A DNA stretch of 64,000 bases from Vulcanimicrobiota bacterium (GTDB taxonomy: Bacteria > Vulcanimicrobiota > Vulcanimicrobiia > Vulcanimicrobiales > Vulcanimicrobiaceae), in NCBI GenBank assembly GCA_003140215.1, contig PLJL01000004.1, positions 1,832,192 to 1,896,191 on the forward strand, read 5' to 3'. Below, in pieces: positions 36,610 through 45,760 of the stretch (positions are counted from its first letter, which is position 1; each line of letters begins with the position of its first letter). Both the position numbers and the translations under genes were made by a program. The notes beneath the pieces are model-generated. The model saw only the letters and a program-made list of their open reading frames with translations. It had not been told where the DNA came from and did no database searches.

Positions 36610-38424
36610 TCACGGCGATGCGGGCGGCCCAGGAGCCGGCGATGGAGATGGAAGCGGCGCCGGAGTCGGCGAGGGCGATACGCACATCGTTTTCGGCGGC
36701 AACGGCAGCGGCGGGTCGAGCGCGAGCCCGAGCTCGGCGGGATACGACGAGCCGCCGTCGGTCATGAACTGGCCGGTTACCACGACCGGGGCGCCGCCGC
36801 GCGTCGGCGGGACGGTGAAGGTCTTGAGCAGGTACTTGGTGTCGAACGCGGGTGCGTTTTGCGCTCCCTGCAGACACAACGCCGTGGACAGGACGACTTG
36901 CGGCGGATTTCCGTCGAACAGCATCGTCGTCGTCGAGCCGGCTTTGGACGGTGCCACGTACAGGTAGATCGCGCCTGGCTGGTCCGTCGCGTTCGTCAGC
37001 GTGATCCGGAACTGCCGAACGACGCCGTAGTCACCGCCGAGATAACGCTTGCCGGCGATCGGCGGGACCGCCCAGCCGCCGACGCGGACCGACATGCCGA
37101 TGGCCGTCGAGAGGCGGTATTTCGGGTCGAGGATGCTGGCCGAGAGCGCGATCGGCGCGACCGCGTCGAGCGGATAGACGCCGGCACGATCGTGCAGGTC
37201 TTTGTCGGGCGGCGTGGTCGGCGGTGCGTCGACGAGGGTGACCACGCCGGGGTCGCCCGAGTCGAACCCGGCGACGACCGCGACGTCGACCGGACCGCCG
37301 TCGATCAAACGAAGGTCGTAGAGTCCGGTGAGGAGCTGCTGCGCTTCGCCGGCGTTGCCCACCTCGAGCACGACCGGGTCAGCGTCGAGGGTCGCGATGA
37401 CGCTCTGCTGCACGCTGCGGGCGAGCAGGTAGCGAACGGTCAGCGTGTGGCCGGTGAAGGTCGTGAAGCTCGGGCCGGCGCCGCCGCCGAGGATTTGCAC
37501 GTGACTCGTCGGGCCCGACCGCAGCAGCACGTAGAGCCGGCGCGCAGTTTGCTCGAACTCGTGGTAGGCGAACACCCGCGCCGTCGGCACATCGGCCGAG
37601 AGTGTCGTGCGAAACAAGACCCCCGCTTGGGCGCCCAGCACTTTTTCGGGGTCGTCGCTATAGAAGAGCTGTGCCGGATCGAGCTGCGGCATCGCAACCA
37701 GCTCGATCGTCACCGGCACCGTGCCGTTGACGTCGCGCCAGCGGTCGCGCCCACTCAACGCTACCGCGACGGTTCCCGTCCATGGCGCACCGACCGAGAG
37801 GTTTGACGACAGCGCGCCGGCCGCGATCGGCACGGCGCGCGCCCCGGGCTGCAGATGCGACCGCCGCGCCAGCTCGGAGGTCAGCGCGGTCGCCTCGAAG
37901 TCGGCGGTCACGCCCCCGGATAGCCGTAGCGCGATCGTGGCGGGGAGCACGCCCGCGTCCGGCGCGACGAGCACCGGAACGCTCGCCGACCGGCCGTTCG
38001 CGTCGATGACGATGACGGTGTCGGTGCCGTTGCGCAGCGCGATGACGAGGACGGTTCCGTCCGGCTGCGCAACGGCCGCGACGTTTCCGGCTGCCGAGGC
38101 GGGCGCGTAGGGCGGCACGCCGCCCGAGACGGTCAGCCGCGCGCACATCCCGACGTTGAGCTGCGGCTTGACCGGAACGATGCGCAGCGCACCGAGCGGC
38201 ACCGGCGTCGCAGTCGGCACGGCCGTCGGCGTCGGGGCGGATGACGGTGCCGGGTTCGGCGCCGCCGTGGCCACCGGCGACGGTGTGACGCCCAGCGGCA
38301 ACGGGCTCGGACACAGCACGATTGCGGACGGAGACGTTCCGGTTTGCGCGCGAGCGCTCGCGATCGGTACCGCGATCGCGCCCAGCGCCGCCAGCGTCGC
38401 AAGAACGCGTCGCACACCCACCAT
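36610..38424 (-). CDS. Large exported protein of unknown function, beta-rich
   Basis: 604 residues from ATG 38424; an in-frame start at 38529 would put a basic region before the signal peptide. The signal sequence is residues ~1-26 ('VLATLAALGAIAVPIASARA'). A Pro/Ala/Thr/Ser-rich linker (residues ~40-75) follows. Next come regions resembling Ig-like or BACON-type repeats ('LNVGMCARLTVSGGVPPYAP', 'VLVIALRNGTDTVIVIDANG'). A long beta-rich part ends in a Pro-rich tail. It is probably surface exposed. No enzyme motif is visible. Confidence 0.65.
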   Translation of the reverse strand: MVGVRRVLATLAALGAIAVPIASARAQTGTSPSAIVLCPSPLPLGVTPSPVATAAPNPAPSSAPTPTAVPTATPVPLGALRIVPVKPQLNVGMCARLTVSGGVPPYAPASAAGNVAAVAQPDGTVLVIALRNGTDTVIVIDANGRSASVPVLVAPDAGVLPATIALRLSGGVTADFEATALTSELARRSHLQPGARAVPIAAGALSSNLSVGAPWTGTVAVALSGRDRWRDVNGTVPVTIELVAMPQLDPAQLFYSDDPEKVLGAQAGVLFRTTLSADVPTARVFAYHEFEQTARRLYVLLRSGPTSHVQILGGGAGPSFTTFTGHTLTVRYLLARSVQQSVIATLDADPVVLEVGNAGEAQQLLTGLYDLRLIDGGPVDVAVVAGFDSGDPGVVTLVDAPPTTPPDKDLHDRAGVYPLDAVAPIALSASILDPKYRLSTAIGMSVRVGGWAVPPIAGKRYLGGDYGVVRQFRITLTNATDQPGAIYLYVAPSKAGSTTTMLFDGNPPQVVLSTALCLQGAQNAPAFDTKYLLKTFTVPPTRGGAPVVVTGQFMTDGGSSYPAELGLALDPPLPLPPKTMCVSPSPTPAPLPSPSPAPGPPASP

Positions 38425-38531
38425 TTTCCCGCCTGCTTTCCCTACCGAGGACAGCAGAACGTTTCGGTGCGCCGCGGAGCCGGACCTCGCGCATTCCAAG
38501 GCGCGCGTGCGCGCTAGGCGAAGCCTCATGG

Positions 38532-40631
38532 ATGGCGGCGATCCGGGACGGCAAGCACTTTCGCGCTTGCAACTTGTGCGAGGCGATCTGCGGCTTGGAG
38601 ATCACGGTCGCCGGCGGGGCGATCACCGATCTGCGCGGCGACCCGCTCGACCCGCTCTCGCAAGGCCACATCTGCCCCAAGGGCAACGCGTTGATCGACT
38701 TGCACGCCGATCCCGACCGTTTGAAGGGCCCGTTGCGGCGCGCCGGCGAGGGTTGGGCGCCGATCGCGTGGGACGCCGCATACGACCTGGTGGCTGAACG
38801 GTTGCAGGACGCCGTCGCGCGCCACGGCGACGACGCGGTCGGGATCTACCTCGGCAATCCCAACGTGCACAACAGCGGCACGATGCTCAGCTCGGGCGGT
38901 TTCCTGCGCGCGTTCCGTACCCGCAACCGTTTCAGCGCGACTAGCGTCGACCAGCTTCCGCATCATCGCGCAGCGGTCGAAATGTTCGGCCACCCGCTGC
39001 TGCTGCCGATCCCCGACGTCGACCGCACCGAGTATTTTTTGGTGCTCGGCGCCAACCCGCTCGTCTCCAACGGCAGCATCATGACCGCGCCCGGGATGCG
39101 CTCGCGAATGAAAGCGGTACAAGCGCGCGGCGGCCGCGTGGTGGTGGTCGATCCGCGACGCACCGAGACCGCGGCTGTTGCCGACGAGCACCACTTCATC
39201 CGGCCCGGGACCGACGCGCTGTTTCTGCTGGCCGTGCTCGACACGATCTTCGAGGCCGGCGATGCGAACCTGGGCCGGCTCGCCGAGTTCAGCGATGGCC
39301 TCGACGAGCTGCGTTCCGCTGCGCGCGCGTTTCCGCCCGAGCTGGTCGCGGAGCGAACCGGCATCAGGCCGGAGACGATCCGCGGCATCGCCCGCGCGTT
39401 CGCCACGGCCGAGCGCGCCGTCGCGTACGGCCGCGTCGGCCTGTCGACCCAATCGTTCGGCGGGTTGTGCCAGTGGCTCGTCAACGCACTCAACGCGATC
39501 ACCGCAAACCTGGACGAGCCCGGCGGGATGATGTGGCCGCGACCTGCCTTCGATTTGCTGGCGCAGGCCGAAGCCGGCGCGGCGTATGCCGGCCGTTGGC
39601 GCTCGCGGGTGCGTGGGCTAGCGGAGTTCGACGGCGAGTTCCCGGTCGCGACGATGGCCGACGAGATGCTGACCCCGGGGCCTGGACAGATTCGCGCGCT
39701 GATCACGGTGGCGGGGAACCCTGTCCTGTCGACGCCCAACGGCGCGCAGCTCGACGCCGCGTTGTCGCAGCTCGAGTTCATGGTCAGCATCGACCCCTAC
39801 GTCAACGAGACCACGCGTCACGCCGACGTCATCCTGCCGCCCGCGACCGGACTCGAGGTCGAGCACTACGACGTGATCTTCCATCATTTCGCGGTGCGCA
39901 ACACCGCGCGCTACAGCCAGGCGCTTTTCCCGATTGCACCCGAGCAGCGCTTCGACTGGCAGATCTTCGAAGCGCTGCGTGCGCGGCTCACCGGCAAGAC
40001 CGGCAAGACGCCGGCCGAACGGCTCGATCTCGGCTTGCGCGAGGGTCCGTACGCCACTACGCTCGACGAGCTGCGCGCGCAGCCGCACGGCGTCGATTAC
40101 GGCCCGCTGCAGCCCTGCCTACCACAACGCCTGCTCACCGCCGACGGCCGCGTCCGGCTTGCGCCGCCCGCGTTCATCGCCGATCTCGAACGGCTCGCAG
40201 CGAGCCTCGCGGCGCCGGCGCCCGAGCTCGTGCTCATCGGGCGGCGCCAACTGCGCGGCAACAACTCGTGGATGCACAATGCGCCGCGGCTCATGCGCGG
40301 ACCGGACCGCTGTACGCTCATGCTCAACGCGACCGACGCGCAGGCGCGCGGCATCGCGACCGGCGATCCCGTCGAGGTACGCTCCGCGATCGGCGCGGTC
40401 ACCGTTCCGGCCGAGGTGACGGACGCGTTGATGCCCGGCGTCGTGAGCCTGCCGCACGGCTTCGGACACGCGCGCGCGGGCGTGGGTCAGGCGCTGGCGG
40501 CCGCGAAACCCGGCGCGAGCTTCAACGACCTCAGCGATCCCGCTCGCCTCGACGAGCTCACCGGCAACGCGGTCCTCAACGGCGTCCCCGTCGAAGTACG
40601 CGTCGCCGTGCGCGAGAGCGTCCCGGTCTAG
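38532..40631 (+). CDS. Molybdopterin-dependent oxidoreductase (DMSO reductase superfamily)
   Basis: 699 residues from ATG 38532. The N-terminal [4Fe-4S] site is Cys13, Cys16, Cys20 and Cys48 in 'CNLCEAICGL...ICPKGN'. Cofactor-binding regions include 'YFLVLGANPLVSNGSIMTAP', 'GRVVVVDPRRTETA' and a C-terminal molydop_binding domain ('RGIATGDPVEVRS'). The residue aligned with the usual Cys/Ser/SeCys molybdenum ligand appears to be Asp140 in 'ATSVDQLPHH'. There is no signal peptide and no accessory iron-sulfur or membrane subunit beside it. The substrate is unknown; it abuts the convergent small membrane gene. Confidence 0.85.
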   Translation: MAAIRDGKHFRACNLCEAICGLEITVAGGAITDLRGDPLDPLSQGHICPKGNALIDLHADPDRLKGPLRRAGEGWAPIAWDAAYDLVAERLQDAVARHGDDAVGIYLGNPNVHNSGTMLSSGGFLRAFRTRNRFSATSVDQLPHHRAAVEMFGHPLLLPIPDVDRTEYFLVLGANPLVSNGSIMTAPGMRSRMKAVQARGGRVVVVDPRRTETAAVADEHHFIRPGTDALFLLAVLDTIFEAGDANLGRLAEFSDGLDELRSAARAFPPELVAERTGIRPETIRGIARAFATAERAVAYGRVGLSTQSFGGLCQWLVNALNAITANLDEPGGMMWPRPAFDLLAQAEAGAAYAGRWRSRVRGLAEFDGEFPVATMADEMLTPGPGQIRALITVAGNPVLSTPNGAQLDAALSQLEFMVSIDPYVNETTRHADVILPPATGLEVEHYDVIFHHFAVRNTARYSQALFPIAPEQRFDWQIFEALRARLTGKTGKTPAERLDLGLREGPYATTLDELRAQPHGVDYGPLQPCLPQRLLTADGRVRLAPPAFIADLERLAASLAAPAPELVLIGRRQLRGNNSWMHNAPRLMRGPDRCTLMLNATDAQARGIATGDPVEVRSAIGAVTVPAEVTDALMPGVVSLPHGFGHARAGVGQALAAAKPGASFNDLSDPARLDELTGNAVLNGVPVEVRVAVRESVPV

Positions 40632-41075
40632 CTAAAACCCGCTCCCCCAGCAGGCTATCGCTGGGAGCCCCCACGCTCGCACGACGCCCAACTCGTGGTA
40701 CCAGGCGATCTGCATGACCGCGACCGCGAGCGCGATCACCAGCGGCAAAGCGAATATTCGGCGCGCGGTACCCTGCTGCAGCAGCGCCGCGGGGATCGCG
40801 ACGAGGATGAACGTCGCGAGGCCGAACTGCAGCCCCGAAACATAGAGTCCGAACGGCGCCGCCGTCAACGCGTGCAGCGGCAGCCATAGCCAATCGACCG
40901 GCACCGTCACCAGCGCTTGCGGCGCCGTCGCCCCGCAGTCGCCGACGTGGGTGCGCGGCGTTACCGCGCGCAGGGCCAACCCTACGCCGATCGACCACGC
41001 CAAGGTCAGCGCGAGGACCGTCCACCAGACGCGCCCCCACACCAACGCCCGCCACCCTTGGACGAACGAGTCCAT
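40632..41075 (-). CDS. Small multi-spanning membrane protein
   Basis: 147 residues with four predicted membrane helices, at residues ~19-37, ~60-80, ~82-100 and ~107-125 ('LALTLAWSIGVGLALRAV' is the first). Charged residues are few and lie in the loops. I recognise no family. It is monocistronic or co-transcribed with the prolyl oligopeptidase gene upstream. Its stop adjoins that of the convergent molybdoenzyme with no gap. Confidence 0.6.
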   Translation of the reverse strand: MDSFVQGWRALVWGRVWWTVLALTLAWSIGVGLALRAVTPRTHVGDCGATAPQALVTVPVDWLWLPLHALTAAPFGLYVSGLQFGLATFILVAIPAALLQQGTARRIFALPLVIALAVAVMQIAWYHELGVVRAWGLPAIACWGSGF

Positions 41076-41118
41076 CGCTCGTCCCTACCCGTGACGGCGA
41101 GCGCCGGTTTCGACCGCG

Positions 41119-43239
41119 CTACAGCGTTGGGGTGAAGTTGAGGTTCTTGACCAGGAACGCGTAGCGGTCGGCGACGTCGTCGATAACCTTGTCGGTCGGG
41201 CGGCCCCCGCCGTGGCCGGCTTTGGACTGCACGCGCAACAGGACCGGCGCATCACCCGCTTGTGCGTGCTGGAGCGCCGCCGCGAACTTGAACGAGTGCG
41301 CCGGGAAGACGCGGTCGTCGTGGTCCGAGGTCATCACCATCGTCGGCGGATAGACGGTTCCGTCCTTGACGTTTTGATAGGGCGAGTAGGCGTACAGGTA
41401 TTTGAACTGATCAGGCGCCGCTTCGGAGGAACCGTAGTCGCCGATCCAGGCTTTGCCGACGGTGAACTTCTGGAAGCGCAGCATGTCGAGCACGCCGACC
41501 TCGGGAATCGCCGCGCCGAACAAGTCGGGACGCTGGGTGATCGCCGCGCCGACCAGCAAGCCGCCGTTCGAGCCGCCGTTCGCCGCAAGCTTGGGCGTCG
41601 AGGTGATCTTGCGGTCGATCAGCATCTGCGCCGCGGCGAGGTAGTCGTCGAAAACGTGCTGCTTGTTCGCCAGGCGTCCACCGTCGTGCCACGCGTCGCC
41701 GTACTCGCTGCCGCCGCGCAGCGTCGCCACCGCATACGCTCCGCCCATCTGCAGCCACATCGCGACGCTCGATGAGAACGACGGGGTGAGCGAGATGTTG
41801 AACCCGCCGTAGCCGTACAAGATCGCCGGCGTGCTGCCGTCGAGCCGGAGGTCTTTGCGGTGGGTGACGAACACCGGGATGCGCGTTCCGTCCTTCGACG
41901 TGGTGAAGAGCTGCTCGGTCACGTACGGTGTGGGATCGAAGGCGATCTTGGGCCGAATCGCGACGCTGCTCTTGGCGGTCTTGGTGTCGTAGCGGTAAAC
42001 CGTGGTCGGGTACGTGTACGACGCGAAGGTGTAGTACGCGATGCGATCCTCGCGCCATGCCTCCGGCAGGCCGCCGCTGCCGATTCCGGGCAGGTCGATC
42101 GCGCCGGCCGGACGGCCGTGGAGATCGAAGATACGGGTGACCGAGTGCGCGTCGTGCAGGTATTCGACGTAAAACGTGTTGCCGATCAGCGAGACGCCTT
42201 CGAGCGTATCCGCCGACTGCTGCACGAGATCGTGCAGTTGGTGGGCCGGGTCGTTGAGGTCGAGCCAAGTCAGCCGGCTGCGCGGCGCGTCCTTGTTGGT
42301 CTGGATGTAGAGCCGATTGCCGTCGTCACCGACGACGTTGTAACGGATCTTCGTGTCGAGCGTGAAGATGGTGCGAAACGCCGAGTCGGGTTCGTCGCGG
42401 CGCTTCCAGGCCAAGCTGTTGCCGTCGGCCTTGCTGGTGTAGAAGAAGTAGTAGCGCTGGTCTTCGGTGGACGAGGTCCCGACGAATTGGTCGGGATGTT
42501 GCGGTTCCGCATAGACGAGCTTGTCCGCCGACTGCGGGGTCCGCAGGGTGTGGAAGTACAGTTTCTGCAGACCCAGAGCGGACAAGGTCGTGTTGGCGTC
42601 TTTGGGCCGATCGTATGCCGCGTAGTAGAAGCCGCGGTCGCCGACCCAATCGGCGCCGGAGAACTTGCTCCACTGGATCGTGTCGGGGAGATCGGCGCCG
42701 GTCGCGACGTCCTTGACGTGCCAAGTCTGCCAGTCCGATCCCGACGACTCCGTTGCGTAGGCAAGGTACTTGCCGTCGCGAGTGAACGACGTGCCCGCCA
42801 GGGCGACGGTGCCGTCGGCGGCGAGCTTGTTGGGGTCGATGAGCACGCGCGCCGGCGCCGTCTGCGTTTCACGCACGTACAAGATGCTCTGGTTCTGCAG
42901 CCCGCTGTTGCGGGTGAAGAACCAGCGCTTTCCCTGCCGATACGGCGCGCCCAGCTTCTCGTAGTCGAGGAGCTTGCGGTAGGCGTCGCGGATCGGGTTG
43001 CGCTGCGGGATCGCGTCGAGGTACGACCGGGTCAAGTCACCTTCGGCCGTGACCCACGCGGTAGTCTGCGGCGCATCGACGTCCTCCATCCAGCGATACG
43101 GATCGGTGACGACCGTGCCGAAGTAGTTGTCGGTCACGGCGCCGCGCGGTGCGACGGGATACGCGAGCTTGGCCCCCGCGGCGAGGACGGGCGAGGCGAC
43201 CAGGAAGACTGCTGCGCCGATGAAGAGGAAACGTCGCAT
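41119..43239 (-). CDS. Prolyl oligopeptidase family serine peptidase (S9A), exported
   Basis: 706 residues from ATG 43239; the in-frame start at 43290 is rejected because the signal peptide ('RRFLFIGAAVFLVASPVLAA') begins here. An N-terminal seven-bladed propeller (to ~400) has 'DPYRWMEDVDAPQTTAWV', the S9A hallmark. The catalytic domain has Ser in 'ANGGSNGGLLVGAAI', Asp in 'MTSDHDDRVFPAHS' and His in 'SKAGHGGGRPTDK'. It cleaves proline-containing peptides, here presumably in the periplasm. Confidence 0.93.
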   Translation of the reverse strand: MRRFLFIGAAVFLVASPVLAAGAKLAYPVAPRGAVTDNYFGTVVTDPYRWMEDVDAPQTTAWVTAEGDLTRSYLDAIPQRNPIRDAYRKLLDYEKLGAPYRQGKRWFFTRNSGLQNQSILYVRETQTAPARVLIDPNKLAADGTVALAGTSFTRDGKYLAYATESSGSDWQTWHVKDVATGADLPDTIQWSKFSGADWVGDRGFYYAAYDRPKDANTTLSALGLQKLYFHTLRTPQSADKLVYAEPQHPDQFVGTSSTEDQRYYFFYTSKADGNSLAWKRRDEPDSAFRTIFTLDTKIRYNVVGDDGNRLYIQTNKDAPRSRLTWLDLNDPAHQLHDLVQQSADTLEGVSLIGNTFYVEYLHDAHSVTRIFDLHGRPAGAIDLPGIGSGGLPEAWREDRIAYYTFASYTYPTTVYRYDTKTAKSSVAIRPKIAFDPTPYVTEQLFTTSKDGTRIPVFVTHRKDLRLDGSTPAILYGYGGFNISLTPSFSSSVAMWLQMGGAYAVATLRGGSEYGDAWHDGGRLANKQHVFDDYLAAAQMLIDRKITSTPKLAANGGSNGGLLVGAAITQRPDLFGAAIPEVGVLDMLRFQKFTVGKAWIGDYGSSEAAPDQFKYLYAYSPYQNVKDGTVYPPTMVMTSDHDDRVFPAHSFKFAAALQHAQAGDAPVLLRVQSKAGHGGGRPTDKVIDDVADRYAFLVKNLNFTPTL

Positions 43240-43337
43240 CGCGGCCTCTTCTCCGCATGAAACCGGAGACGCCTGCCGGCGAAGAGCCATTTGGCCAATG
43301 CGCCGGGCGCACCCAGCCGTCTACGCTACCGATACGG

Positions 43338-43439
43338 ATGCTCGTCGTCAGCTTCGCCGTCGCCGCCGGAGTCGCACTGTTCGTCGCGATGCTCCTCTAC
43401 GCGCCGGAAGCACCCGACCCCGGCGACGACAAACGTTAG
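43338..43439 (+). CDS. Possible small single-span membrane protein
   Basis: 33 residues from ATG 43338: a hydrophobic helix ('MLVVSFAVAAGVALFVAMLL') and an acidic Pro/Asp tail ending in Lys-Arg. A longer in-frame start at 43257 is possible. It fills the gap between prolyl oligopeptidase and amt and has no clear ribosome binding site. The composition is that of a real membrane peptide, but an ORF this short could be chance. Confidence 0.3.
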   Translation: MLVVSFAVAAGVALFVAMLLYAPEAPDPGDDKR

Positions 43440-43456
43440 CGTATGACCCAGCGGCG

Positions 43457-44839
43457 CTACACCGCCGCCGGCGTCGGCGGAGGCGCATACGTCGGCACCG
43501 GATCGACGCCGTGGATCGCGAGGTCGCCGCCCTCGATATCGCTCTCGCTGGCGCGCAGCGGGAAGATGAAGGACACGATCTTGAGCACGATCATCGTCGC
43601 GATCGCGTTCCACGCGATGATTACGAGCGCTGCCATGAATTGGATCCACAGCTGCTTGGGATTTCCGTAGAACAGCCCTGCCACCGAGACCGCGGGCGTC
43701 TTCTTATCGCTGCTGAGATACTCGAGCATGTTCGGATTCGCGAACAGCCCGACGCACAGCCCGCCCATCAGGCCGGCGACACCGTGCGTGTGCAGCACGC
43801 TGAACGTGTCGTCAACGCGCTTGAGGATCGAGAGCTGACCGAGCTTGTTCAGGGTGAACCAGACCACGAGCGCGGCGACGCCGCCGGTTGCGATCGCACC
43901 GTAGCCGTCGACGTAGCCGGCCGCGGGCGTGATGGCGACGAGGCCGACGATCATCCCGTTGATCATCGAGACCGCCGAGGGATGCCCCAGCGCGAACATG
44001 TCGAGGATGAGCCAGACGAGCAACGCTACCGCGGTGGCGATGTTCGTGTTCAAAACCGCTGCGGCGGCGTCGGCGTTGGCGAAGTACGGGTCGCCGCCGT
44101 TGAAGCCGTTCCAACCCAGCCACAGGAGTCCGGCGCCGGCCAGCGCGACGATCAAGTTGTTGGGATCGAAGCTGGTGCGGTCTTGCAGCAGCCGCGGCCC
44201 GACCATCGCGGCGGCGACGAAACCCGACACGCCGGCCGCGAGATGGATGACGTACCCGCCCGAGTAGTCGACGGCGCCCAGACTCGAGAGCCAACCGCCG
44301 CCCCACAGCATGAACGCGCCGACCGTGTAGACCAGCGTGCTCCACAGCGGCACGAACAGCATCCAGGCCTTGAAGTTCATCCGTCCGAGTACCGCGCCCG
44401 CGATGAGGATCGGCGTGATCGCGGCGAACACGAATTGGAAATAGATCATCGCCGAGCCCGAGAAGCGCAGCGGCGGGAAGCCGGTCCCCGCCAGTGGGAT
44501 GTTGGCTTGACCGAGCTCGGACGCAGCGCCAATCGCCGGTCCCGGGATCCCGACGATCGTCGAGAGTATCCCCGGACCCAGCGTTGCCGGGCTGCCGAAG
44601 CCCATGTTGTAGCCCCACAGCACCCAGCAGATCAACACGATCGAAAACGCATAGAAGCACATGACCGCGGAGTTGAGCGCCCACTTTTTCTTGACTAGGC
44701 CGGCGTACAGGATCGCCAGACCTGGGATGCTTTGCAGGCCCACGAACGTCGCGGCGGTGAGCTGCCAGGCGGTGTCGCCGGAGTTCAGAAAACTCGGCGC
44801 CGGCACGTACGGATTGACGTCGGCCAAGAATGAAAGCAC
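43457..44839 (-). CDS. amt: Ammonium transporter
   Basis: 460 residues, GTG start with GGAGG 9 nt upstream. About 11 membrane helices. The twin histidines of the Amt pore appear in 'GGYVIHLAAGVSGF' and 'LHTHGVAGLMGGLC'; 'GLAILYAGLVKKKWALNSA' is the conserved second helix with 'YAG'. It takes up ammonium. No GlnK/GlnB gene is adjacent, so PII control, if any, is encoded elsewhere. It points away from the small gene at 45069. Confidence 0.94.
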   Translation of the reverse strand: MLSFLADVNPYVPAPSFLNSGDTAWQLTAATFVGLQSIPGLAILYAGLVKKKWALNSAVMCFYAFSIVLICWVLWGYNMGFGSPATLGPGILSTIVGIPGPAIGAASELGQANIPLAGTGFPPLRFSGSAMIYFQFVFAAITPILIAGAVLGRMNFKAWMLFVPLWSTLVYTVGAFMLWGGGWLSSLGAVDYSGGYVIHLAAGVSGFVAAAMVGPRLLQDRTSFDPNNLIVALAGAGLLWLGWNGFNGGDPYFANADAAAAVLNTNIATAVALLVWLILDMFALGHPSAVSMINGMIVGLVAITPAAGYVDGYGAIATGGVAALVVWFTLNKLGQLSILKRVDDTFSVLHTHGVAGLMGGLCVGLFANPNMLEYLSSDKKTPAVSVAGLFYGNPKQLWIQFMAALVIIAWNAIATMIVLKIVSFIFPLRASESDIEGGDLAIHGVDPVPTYAPPPTPAAV

Positions 44840-44995
44840 GAAAAACCTCCGCGTCGTATCGAGCGTTTAGGCTTCCCACCGTAGCCCGCGCAGGAAGCGC
44901 GGCGCACTCGACATGCGTGCAAGCAGAGTTTGGCGCGGCACTCCATCGGGCTAAGCCGGAGGCGGTTCGGCCGGGCCCGACGGCCAGCGCCGCTG

Positions 44996-45024
44996 TTGCA
45001 ATGGGGCCCCCGCCGCGGTATGCT
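44996..45024 (+). promoter_or_regulatory. Sigma70-like promoter upstream of the small gene at 45069
   Basis: TTGCAA (44996-45001), 17-base spacer, TATGCT (45019-45024). Predicted start near 45031 gives a ~38-nt leader carrying GGAGG (45059-45063) before the ATG. The remaining 44840-44995 sequence must hold the amt promoter, but I could not place it. Confidence 0.5.
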
Positions 45025-45068
45025 CGGGCGAAGAGTAGGCCCATTGGATAGGGCCGACGGAGGTACAT

Positions 45069-45332
45069 ATGACATTTGATCAATGGATCGAGGCGGTCGA
45101 CTCGCAGGTCCGCGGCCGGCTCGGGCGCGGGGTTCGCACCGAAGAGCTGTCCTGGGACTCCGCGATGTGGGTCGGCACCGGGGGCACCGTGGTGGCCGCG
45201 TTGCAGGACGACGAGACGACGGCCAAGCTCTCGTTCGACGCCGGCGACAGCCTGTCGCTGAGCGTCGAGGAGACGCGGCCGGAGGTCGCGGCGGGCACGA
45301 TCGTCGAGCGGCTCGGCTCGCGAACCGCATAA
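45069..45332 (+). CDS. Small acidic protein of unknown function
   Basis: 87 residues, ATG with GGAGG 5 nt upstream and a good promoter. 'MTFDQWIEAVDSQVRGRLGR' then alternating polar/hydrophobic stretches that look like beta strands ('GTVVAALQDDETTAKLSFD'). It has no signal peptide, Cys or known motif. Good translation and transcription signals make it a likely real gene. Function unknown. Confidence 0.65.
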   Translation: MTFDQWIEAVDSQVRGRLGRGVRTEELSWDSAMWVGTGGTVVAALQDDETTAKLSFDAGDSLSLSVEETRPEVAAGTIVERLGSRTA

Positions 45333-45398
45333 CCCGACCCCGGGCACGTTAACCGGCTGGCCGATGGCGGCGGCGCGGCTGGCGGCTACGCTGCGTCC

Positions 45399-45743
45399 AT
45401 GGCCCATCCGTCGCCCATGCACTGGCTCGTCGAGGCCTTTGCCCCGCTCGGGAGCACCTTTGGCGAGCGCCTGCGGTTTTCGAGGGACGGCCCGGTCGCG
45501 CGCTGGTCGTGCGACGGCCACACCGCAATCGTCGAGCTTGGCCGAGGCCCTCGCGTTCTGGCGCGGTTCATCGCGCCTCCGGCGATCGATGCGATCTCCG
45601 GGGAACCCTCGACGCTCGTGTATCTGCGTGAAGAGGACGGCTACGCGCTGACCCGCCCCGGTTGCGAGCGCATGGTCGATGATATGGTGGCGTTCTTTTC
45701 CGGGATCCGCGAGCCGCGCTTCACCTTCGTGGCCGCGGGCTGA
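45399..45743 (+). CDS. Small protein of unknown function, possibly leaderless
   Basis: 114 residues. A -10-like TACGCT (45387-45392) ends 6 bases before the ATG and there is no ribosome binding site, so the mRNA may lack a leader. The protein is mixed alpha/beta with several Arg/Trp residues ('RFSRDGPVARWSCDGHTAIV'). I recognise no domain. It converges on the DUF2249-CRP gene with 17 bases between the stops. Confidence 0.55.
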   Translation: MAHPSPMHWLVEAFAPLGSTFGERLRFSRDGPVARWSCDGHTAIVELGRGPRVLARFIAPPAIDAISGEPSTLVYLREEDGYALTRPGCERMVDDMVAFFSGIREPRFTFVAAG

Positions 45744-45760
45744 ACGAGCGCCTCGGCCGC

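Noticed and set aside
38322-38531. Extension of the molybdoenzyme upstream of 38532
   Set aside because: It overlaps the divergent gene's signal-peptide region and adds a non-conserved Arg-rich stretch before the conserved [4Fe-4S] segment.
43127-44698. 523-codon plus-strand frame opposite amt
   Set aside because: Composition is Asp/Arg/His-rich and the antisense gene is an unmistakable Amt transporter.
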